Source: Thermoplasmata archaeon (GTDB lineage: Archaea > Thermoplasmatota > E2 > DHVEG-1). From it: a stretch of 8,225 nt of DNA. Where the stretch lies: positions 1 through 8,225 of the forward strand of contig QMTJ01000040.1 of assembly GCA_003651045.1 (NCBI GenBank), read 5' to 3'. The notes beneath the pieces were generated by a model. It was given only the letters and a program-made list of their open reading frames with translations, made no database searches and was not told the DNA's origin. The stretch's first letter is position 1; each line of letters starts with the position of its first letter. The position numbers were made by a program, and so were the translations under genes. This document shows positions 1-6,050 of the stretch, in pieces.

Positions 1-1521
1 ACGGGTAGAGGTTACACAGTAATCAGCCTCTGGGGTTCATCTTATGAAATGGGTTACGCACAAGCTGAACTCCTTGGTGAGTATATTGTTAAAATAGTAA
101 AAGAAAACAAGAAACATCTTGGTGACAAATACGATAGTGTAAAACAACTCATGATGGATCTCATATGGATGCCAACTGATATCCATGATGAAATCAAGGG
201 TATGGTAGATTGTTTAAATAAAACTCATCCCCTAGAAGACATAGACATGTTAGACATTATGGTTTTCAACACAATAGGTGACTGGGAGTACGCGAGTTGC
301 CGTAGTCACACTTGCTGGGGGCGTTATGTTTCCTCACCAGTTAAAACATTATCAACTCGTAGACTCGACTACACAGTTCCTTATTCTTCTGCGTATCATC
401 ATGTTTTATGTGCACGTGCACCTAATGATGGTTCACCCTGCTGGGTTAGCCTTGGATGGCCTGGTTTAGTCACAGCAGTTACTGGTGTGAACGAATATGG
501 TACAATGGTTTCTCTCCATGATTATAAATCATATAACGCAGATGCATCACCTGGTCGTATGCCAAGGATGATAGCATGTAGATACATGTTAACCTACATT
601 AACGACACTAATGTTTCTACTCATTTAACCAAGGTGTACAACGAACTACGTAACTATGAGATTATGACAGGTGGTTTCATAAACTACTACGCACCAGAAG
701 GATATGGTGGTGTGATAACCTGCAACCCTTACGTATCTGGACCTGACGCCTATGATCTACGGAGACCCTGCGAAAACTGGCATCATGGAGAAGCAATGAT
801 CACTACTAACACATGGACGGATGGGAACTATACACCAATCGATGAAGACTTCGGAGCTGATGCATACTATAATGATGAAACACCAAAAACCCTAGAGAGC
901 CACTGGAACCTGTTAGAAGTACCAGGAAGAGTACATCTTAACACCCATATCTTAGGCGTCGCATATCGTAACCACAATGATATGACTATCTGGGCTGAAG
1001 GTAAGTTAAACATTTTTGGAAAAAGAACACCCCGTCTTGAATGGGAATGGAACGACCTGTTCAACCCGCAGAAACCATCGAAACCACACATATATGGTCC
1101 ATCATCTGGAAAACCCAAAGTAGAATACGAGTACACTTTTTATGCTATAGATCCAAACAATGACAACCTATATTATATTATAGACTGGGGTGACAACAAT
1201 AGTGAAACAACTATTGGACCATATCGTTCTGGTGAAAAAGTAACAGCAGCACATACCTGGAATGAAAAAGGCATCTATACTATAAAGATTAAAGCTAGGG
1301 ATACAACAGGGTTCGAAAGCCAATGGGCGACATTAAAAATCAACATACCAAAAAGTAAAAAAACATTGTATCTACTAAAAACAAGGTTAAACAACCACCT
1401 ATATACCCTAACAAGTCACCCATCTTTATCGCTATATCTCCCGATTGCATCCATAGAAAACGATGCAACAGATTTAAAAATCTTCTGCATAAATATTGCA
1501 CCTACAACAAGATTCATATGA
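1..1521 (+). CDS. C45-family Ntn-hydrolase (acyltransferase/amidohydrolase-like) with C-terminal PKD domain, 5' partial
   Basis: The frame is open from base 1, and the codons before the ATG at 49 already read as family sequence (VISLWGSSYEMGYAQAELLG, like the usual G-x-x-Y-E-M-G-Y helix start), so the true start lies off the left edge. Numbering from the first visible codon, 506 residues remain. The likely nucleophile is Cys100 (SCRSHTCWG), followed by RRLDY at 120-124 (family GRNLDW/Y) and SLGWPGLVTAVTGVNEYG at 150-167, the hallmark strand pair of C45 autoproteolytic acyltransferases. In this family the chain is cleaved before the Cys, which then attacks amide or thioester bonds; the substrate here is unknown. 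Residues about 361-451 form a PKD beta-sandwich (DWGD at 395-398, HTW, GIYTIKIKARD), which suggests an extracellular or surface location. The last roughly 50 residues match nothing I know and run antisense into the convergent flippase-like gene. The family call is firm; substrate and secretion are inferred. Confidence 0.85.
   Translation, partial: TGRGYTVISLWGSSYEMGYAQAELLGEYIVKIVKENKKHLGDKYDSVKQLMMDLIWMPTDIHDEIKGMVDCLNKTHPLEDIDMLDIMVFNTIGDWEYASCRSHTCWGRYVSSPVKTLSTRRLDYTVPYSSAYHHVLCARAPNDGSPCWVSLGWPGLVTAVTGVNEYGTMVSLHDYKSYNADASPGRMPRMIACRYMLTYINDTNVSTHLTKVYNELRNYEIMTGGFINYYAPEGYGGVITCNPYVSGPDAYDLRRPCENWHHGEAMITTNTWTDGNYTPIDEDFGADAYYNDETPKTLESHWNLLEVPGRVHLNTHILGVAYRNHNDMTIWAEGKLNIFGKRTPRLEWEWNDLFNPQKPSKPHIYGPSSGKPKVEYEYTFYAIDPNNDNLYYIIDWGDNNSETTIGPYRSGEKVTAAHTWNEKGIYTIKIKARDTTGFESQWATLKINIPKSKKTLYLLKTRLNNHLYTLTSHPSLSLYLPIASIENDATDLKIFCINIAPTTRFI
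1350..1363 (-). terminator. Possible oligo-T terminator for the flippase-like gene
   Basis: Read on the - strand, about 52-65 nt after the flippase-like stop, there is a T7 tract and a T5 tract separated by AC, with another T5 (1377-1381) just before. Archaeal RNA polymerase stops at such runs without a hairpin. The run lies inside the Lys-Ser-Lys-Lys codons of the hydrolase gene on the other strand, so it may simply be coding sequence. Confidence 0.3.
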
Positions 1522-2510
1522 TAAGTAATCAACCTAAACATTAACACAAACGGACCAATATACACCTGCGAATTAACAGAACCAAGGATAATACTATACA
1601 AACCACCAGCACCTAACTCAGTAACACCAGAAGAACCAGGTGTAGTAGGCATCATAACTATAATTATTAAAAAAACCTGAGCAGCAAAAGACTCAACAAC
1701 AAAAGAATCCAAACCAAAACCCATCAGAATCATAGAAGGAATCAACCAACCACATACCCACATAACCGCAGTTAAAAAACCTGCTAAAATAAACATAGAT
1801 TTATTCTGTTTTAAAAAAAGCATCATACTAGAATGAAAATTATCAACCTCACTATTAATCCTATCGATAACTGTATTCTTTTTTTCCTTATTTTTTGAAA
1901 ACCTACTAATTTTTTTATTAAACCATATCAAAAAACTTTTTGTTTTCTCAGAGTTCTTAATAGCATAAAAAAACAAAAAAATAACTATTAAAAAAACAAT
2001 AACACCTACTGTTAAACCAGTACCAATAGCACCACCCATATTTATCCTGTTTTTAAAAACAAAAAACGCAAAAGGAACACAAAAAAGTAAAAAAACCGCA
2101 TCTAAACCCCTTTCACCAAGGACAATAGCAGTAGAACCACCAAGACTCATACCTTTCTTCCTAAGGAGATAAACACGTATAGGTTCACCACCAGCCATAC
2201 TAGGGGTTATACCTGCAAGGAACAAATTCGCCATAATAATCTTAATGGACTCCCACCAACTAATTTTAACGTTTTCACCAGTAGCATTAGATAAGATTTT
2301 TAACCGTAAACCCCATATACACCAACTTAAGAAGTTTAAAAAAACCGCTATCATGAAAAACTCGTATCTTATCTTTTTTTCGAAGATTTCTCTGATTCTT
2401 TCTGGGCTAACAGTTAGATATAAAATAACAAATATAAAGATAATACTAAGTGAAATACTTAGAATAATTGAAAGTTTAATGTTTTTCTCTCTTTTTTTTC
2501 GTTTATCCAC
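1416..2510 (-). CDS. Flippase-like polytopic membrane protein (UPF0104 / TIGR00374, LPG synthase TM-domain family)
   Basis: This 364-residue protein has a Lys/Arg-rich N-terminus and roughly eight hydrophobic segments (about 12-33, 51-69, 88-103, 126-152, 160-183, 239-262, 272-290 and 318-341). A basic cytoplasmic-looking loop lies at about 185-235. Family motifs are clear: TPSMAGGEPIRVYLLR at 102-117, LGERGLD at 131-137, PTTPGSSGVTELGAGGLY at 288-305 and FRLITYH at 325-331. The family includes the flippase half of MprF and many archaeal proteins beside glycosyltransferases; a role in moving a lipid-linked precursor is inferred from context. No soluble LPG-synthase domain follows, so it is the membrane-only form. 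The start is GTG, because an in-frame TAA lies four codons upstream and the next Met is residue 53. There is no Shine-Dalgarno sequence; a TATA-like box 25 nt upstream suggests a leaderless mRNA. Its last 35 codons overlap the hydrolase gene tail to tail. Confidence 0.88.
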   Translation of the reverse strand: MDKRKKREKNIKLSIILSISLSIIFIFVILYLTVSPERIREIFEKKIRYEFFMIAVFLNFLSWCIWGLRLKILSNATGENVKISWWESIKIIMANLFLAGITPSMAGGEPIRVYLLRKKGMSLGGSTAIVLGERGLDAVFLLFCVPFAFFVFKNRINMGGAIGTGLTVGVIVFLIVIFLFFYAIKNSEKTKSFLIWFNKKISRFSKNKEKKNTVIDRINSEVDNFHSSMMLFLKQNKSMFILAGFLTAVMWVCGWLIPSMILMGFGLDSFVVESFAAQVFLIIIVMMPTTPGSSGVTELGAGGLYSIILGSVNSQVYIGPFVLMFRLITYHMNLVVGAIFMQKIFKSVASFSMDAIGRYSDKDG

Positions 2511-2530
2511 AAAGTCTTTAATTTAACAAG

Positions 2531-2538
2531 TATTTATC
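2531..2538 (-). promoter_or_regulatory. TATA-like box of the flippase-like gene, leaderless start predicted
   Basis: The - strand reads GATAAATA here. Its centre is about 25 nt upstream of the GTG start at 2510, which is the usual archaeal TATA-to-transcription-start distance, so the transcript would begin at or next to the start codon. This fits the absence of any Shine-Dalgarno sequence before the GTG. No convincing BRE purine element is seen upstream, so this is a position-supported guess. Confidence 0.5.
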
Positions 2539-2553
2539 ATAGTTATGGTTTAC

Positions 2554-2568
2554 AAAAAAATTTTTTTT
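2554..2568 (-). terminator. A8-T7 tract at the end of the toroid gene, likely terminator
   Basis: Right at the TAA stop of the toroid gene the - strand reads eight A followed by seven T. A T7 run immediately after a stop is a typical intrinsic terminator in archaea. It separates the toroid gene from the TATA-like box of the flippase-like gene about 20 nt further on, so the latter can be transcribed on its own. The A/T palindrome could also act as a bent or easily melted site. Confidence 0.5.
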
Positions 2569-5065
2569 ATTCTTTAGGGACTATAATCTCAAATTCACCA
2601 TTGTACACCCCACCATGTGTCCAGTTGGTAGCGAGTGTTTGATCAACTGCTACAAAATCTTTTGTTTCAACTATAGACGGATTTTCTATGTTTAAAATGA
2701 ATTTTTTAAAATGTAAACTATTAGACGTAGTTTTTTTAATTTTTGCACCAACAACTGGGAACAAAACCTTATACACAACAAGATCATGTTTTAACATTTC
2801 AATTAAAACCGGGTTAAATATAATACTAATCTTGTCCTTAATTTTTTTAACTGTTATCCAAAGAGTAATCTTATGGAAATCAGATAAAAATTGAACACAC
2901 ACTGAGGTTTTACTAATAGAAAGAATCTTAGTGTTTTTAATATGTTTTTCAAACAAATCCACCTTGTTTTTATCTACAACCACTGGGTTTTTTACCCCTG
3001 TTAAAAAATATTTAATATCACCTATTGAGAGAAGATATTTACCTATCTGACTTCTTAAAACTTGTTTTATTTTTGTTTTTAACCGGTTTCTAAAAATGTA
3101 AGGTCCATAAAAAGAAAATGAGATTCCAAAATCGTTTAGTTTTTCACCATTAATAAAAATAATTTTACATCTGTTTAAATCAAATCTACAGATCAGTTTT
3201 TTGTTGTACAGTATTTCTAAAAAACTATTTTTTCTTTTTATATAGACTGTTTCTGTCTCCTTTGTTACAGGTTTAGATGATGGTTTTTGAAGATTTTTTT
3301 TATTTTTTATAAATTGATAAGAAGCATTCATCAACTCAGTTGTTGCAAAGGTTTGTTCCATGGGTAATGGTTCCAATGTTGAGAAATCCTTCGGGAATAC
3401 ACCTTCAGATAACCCACCGTTTTCAGTAGTCCACTGTACTGCTGCGTTGTACATTGTCTCTGCTAATTTCCTCCAGAATATTTTTTTATCATACCCTGAT
3501 AGTCTGAGAAAACTTGATACAACCCACATGGTTTCATATGGTGAGATACGTGGTGTAATAGAGTAAGAAATCGGATGGAAATTAAACATCAACTTCCAGT
3601 TACTCGTGTTATAGAGGTATATCCATGGTAAAATATAGTACGAATATGTTTTTGCCTGTTCTAAATATTTTTTTTTTCTAGTTAACTCATAAGCATCAAG
3701 AAATGCATTGATAATGTTTATTGCTGAGAAAGCCTCTGGTTCATTTAAACCAATGTCTCTTAAACCATTATAACAAATGGGAAATGGCTCTTTTAGATAT
3801 TCTAAGGCTTTTAATGCTTTTTTTTTCATTTGTTCATCTTTAAAAATTTTGTATCCTGAAAGAAGAGCACGAGCTGCTTCTCCTGTTCCACCATGTGTCT
3901 CATAGTTTGATAGTTTCTCTGGTCTAAACCTCATTATACCTTCTTGTTTTACTGCCATCGGCCAACTACCATTTGTTTTCTGAGTTGATATAATGTATTC
4001 TATTGATTGTTTAACTAGAGATTCAAGTTCTTCATCAGGGTTTCTTTTTAAATATTCTAAAAGATGATATGTTATTGTAGCTTGTCCACCTGGGTAGCCA
4101 GAGTACCCGCAGTCCATGTAAAAGTATCCTTTTAACCCTTGTTTAGTTAGATTCGTCATATTGTACCAGATGATTCCTCTACCAGTTCTTCTGGGTTTCG
4201 TATAGAGTAGAGGGTTAACGAAATGTTCCCTAAGTCTATCCTTCCATTCTTTTAGTTGTTTATTTTTTGTTTCATCAAACCATCTGGAGAAATAATCTAA
4301 TCTAACTGCTTCATATGAGAGTAACGAGTAACTCGCGTTACTGAAAGTGAAACCAGTTGTATCCCTCCATGGTAGTTGAAGAAATGAACCAGTGAGATTA
4401 TCATATGATCTAAACAATGCATTCTGAGCTTTTAGGAATACTTTTTCAGGGTTTTTAACTGATATCTCCCTTGGAAGATGTTTTTTCATTATCGTATAAA
4501 CTGCTTCTTCCCAGTTTTTATGTTGTGTTGTTTTAACGGAGAATTTAAAACGTGTTCCTTTTTCTACTGTGACATTTATTTTTTCTTTCTCTGAGAAACC
4601 AAGCCAAGCCGTGTTTTTTTTCTTAATTTCAAAAGAAGTTAATAGATAAAACGAGACAACATAGTTGTCATCATTTTCTTCAAGTCTTATAAACGGAAAA
4701 ACATCTTGATTGTTTATCTGCACAAACGGGTCGAATTCTATAGATACACAGGTTTTTTCAAATTGTAAAACCATAACCGGGGTTTTCACATATATCAACG
4801 ATCGACTTCTGATACCATCGATTATTTGATCAGGTATTTTAATCATGTAATATGTTGAAAATGGATAAGGTAAAGAAATGTCTTGATCAAAAGAGAATTT
4901 ATTTTTTGTATACCACATCCCCCCTATAAAACTATATTTTAAAGGTTTTTTTTCAATTCTAATTTTTTTTAAAAGTAATTTATCTACTAAGGGTTTTTCT
5001 ATAACAATATAGTTTTGATCGTTTTGTATTTTGAAATATTCTCCATGTTCCTCTTGAATCATCAT
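2567..5065 (-). CDS. Large alpha/alpha-toroid protein, carbohydrate-active-enzyme-like, function unknown
   Basis: I do not recognise a named family for this 832-residue protein. The first 200 or so residues look beta-rich. Residues about 205-590 consist of paired amphipathic helices with aromatic and Gly-rich turns: DCGYSGYPGGQATITYHLLEY from 318, QKTNGSWPM at 362-370, HGGTGEAARALLSGYKIFKD at 391-410, EPEAFSAINIINAFLDAYEL at 442-461, SPYETMWVVSSFLRLSGY at 508-525 and ENGGLSEGVFP at 548-558. This is the layout of six-hairpin toroids used by glycosidases, polysaccharide lyases, epimerases and terpene cyclases. Residues about 605-832 form a second beta-rich region. There is no signal peptide or membrane segment, so the protein is probably cytoplasmic. 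It begins 16 nt after the GT4 stop, implying co-transcription and a glycan-related job. The first ATG is chosen because no alternative start lies between it and an upstream in-frame stop; a second ATG follows directly. Many runs of eight to ten A occur in the coding strand. Confidence 0.75.
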   Translation of the reverse strand: MMIQEEHGEYFKIQNDQNYIVIEKPLVDKLLLKKIRIEKKPLKYSFIGGMWYTKNKFSFDQDISLPYPFSTYYMIKIPDQIIDGIRSRSLIYVKTPVMVLQFEKTCVSIEFDPFVQINNQDVFPFIRLEENDDNYVVSFYLLTSFEIKKKNTAWLGFSEKEKINVTVEKGTRFKFSVKTTQHKNWEEAVYTIMKKHLPREISVKNPEKVFLKAQNALFRSYDNLTGSFLQLPWRDTTGFTFSNASYSLLSYEAVRLDYFSRWFDETKNKQLKEWKDRLREHFVNPLLYTKPRRTGRGIIWYNMTNLTKQGLKGYFYMDCGYSGYPGGQATITYHLLEYLKRNPDEELESLVKQSIEYIISTQKTNGSWPMAVKQEGIMRFRPEKLSNYETHGGTGEAARALLSGYKIFKDEQMKKKALKALEYLKEPFPICYNGLRDIGLNEPEAFSAINIINAFLDAYELTRKKKYLEQAKTYSYYILPWIYLYNTSNWKLMFNFHPISYSITPRISPYETMWVVSSFLRLSGYDKKIFWRKLAETMYNAAVQWTTENGGLSEGVFPKDFSTLEPLPMEQTFATTELMNASYQFIKNKKNLQKPSSKPVTKETETVYIKRKNSFLEILYNKKLICRFDLNRCKIIFINGEKLNDFGISFSFYGPYIFRNRLKTKIKQVLRSQIGKYLLSIGDIKYFLTGVKNPVVVDKNKVDLFEKHIKNTKILSISKTSVCVQFLSDFHKITLWITVKKIKDKISIIFNPVLIEMLKHDLVVYKVLFPVVGAKIKKTTSNSLHFKKFILNIENPSIVETKDFVAVDQTLATNWTHGGVYNGEFEIIVPKE

Positions 5066-5081
5066 ATGTGATACACTACTT

Positions 5082-6050
5082 CTAACTAGTTAGTTGCTCA
5101 TATAGTTTTATGTGTTCAGTAGCGGTTTTTTCTATGTCAAACCTTTCTACTACCTTTGTTTTTCTCCTGTACTCATCTAACATTTTCTTATCAAAATCGT
5201 TTTCAGTTATATCATTTAAATCTTTGAAATAGATGAGGTTATCCCCAAATGCTTCATGGTATTCTTCGATATCTCTAGCTATCATGGGTAGACCCATGGA
5301 TAATGCTTCAAGCATTACGATGGAATGCCCTTCGGCATAGCTTGGCATGAAAAAAACATCAGCAGCTGAGTAAGCCTCGGTTATATCCTCTATGAAACCT
5401 GGGAATATTGCGTTGCTACTTCGTTTTTCTATAGCTCTCTTTATTTTAAGGTATTCTTTAGAAAAACCACCATAGGGGAATCCACCGATCCATATGAATA
5501 TTATATTGGGGAAACGTTTAGCAGTTTCTAAGAAATCATATATGCCTTTTCTTGGAGTTCTCTGTGCAACAGTTAGTACAAGGATTTTGTCTCCCGCTAT
5601 TCCATATTTTTCTCTAAATGTTTTTCTCTTGCCCTTGTCTGGTTTAAAAGCCTTTGTGTCTATCCCATTGTATATCACTGTTACATCTTTTTTAATTTTC
5701 ATCTCTTCTAATAGTTCTCTTTTACATTTATTTGAGACTGCTATAATGTGATCAAAACGGTTGTACAATGGTTTATACAACCAGTTTATAAGAAAGGGCA
5801 GGGCAATATTTTGAAGGTTAAGATTGGGTGTAGAATGGGCGGTAATAATCTTAGTTCCTTTGAATCTCTTGGCATATAACATTGAAGAGGGACCAAAGGT
5901 GTGGAAATGTGCTATGTCGAAATCATAGGTTTTTTCATTCCATTCAACATCGATTTTACTCTGCAACCCATTGTATAGGTTTTTTGCTGCAGTTGCGCAT
6001 CCTAGATATTTGAATGCACCAAAATCCTCCACTATAAAATTAACTCTCAT
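5082..6050 (-). CDS. GT4-family glycosyltransferase (GT-B fold)
   Basis: This 322-residue retaining-type glycosyltransferase would move a sugar from a nucleotide sugar to a lipid- or glycan-linked acceptor on the cytoplasmic side; donor and acceptor cannot be read from sequence. The N-terminal Rossmann half carries DIAHFHTFGPSS at 45-56 and HIIAVSNKCKREL at 101-113. The hinge reads VIYNGIDTKAFKP at 125-137, and the donor domain opens with VAQRTPRKGIYDF at 161-173. The family E-x7-E motif is complete: E240 and E248 in AEGHSIVMLEALSMGLPMIA. At 322 residues it is short for GT4 (commonly 350-400), mostly through a compact N-terminal half. Its ATG overlaps the TGA of the GT-C gene (ATGA), and the toroid gene follows after 16 nt, so it sits mid-operon and is probably translationally coupled. 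Confidence 0.92.
   Translation of the reverse strand: MRVNFIVEDFGAFKYLGCATAAKNLYNGLQSKIDVEWNEKTYDFDIAHFHTFGPSSMLYAKRFKGTKIITAHSTPNLNLQNIALPFLINWLYKPLYNRFDHIIAVSNKCKRELLEEMKIKKDVTVIYNGIDTKAFKPDKGKRKTFREKYGIAGDKILVLTVAQRTPRKGIYDFLETAKRFPNIIFIWIGGFPYGGFSKEYLKIKRAIEKRSSNAIFPGFIEDITEAYSAADVFFMPSYAEGHSIVMLEALSMGLPMIARDIEEYHEAFGDNLIYFKDLNDITENDFDKKMLDEYRRKTKVVERFDIEKTATEHIKLYEQLTS

Noticed and set aside
867..1136. 89-residue - strand open frame inside the hydrolase gene
   Set aside because: Antisense to the conserved hydrolase and PKD coding sequence, with no recognisable motif.
49..1521. ATG at 49 as the start of the hydrolase gene
   Set aside because: The in-frame codons from base 1 already encode conserved family sequence just before it, so the gene enters from the left edge.
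2245..2526. 93-residue + strand open frame across the start of the flippase-like gene
   Set aside because: Antisense shadow of conserved flippase-like sequence with no family resemblance.
5494..5751. 85-residue + strand open frame inside the GT4 gene
   Set aside because: It mirrors the conserved donor-domain region of the GT4 gene, and its hydrophobic look follows from the complementary codons.
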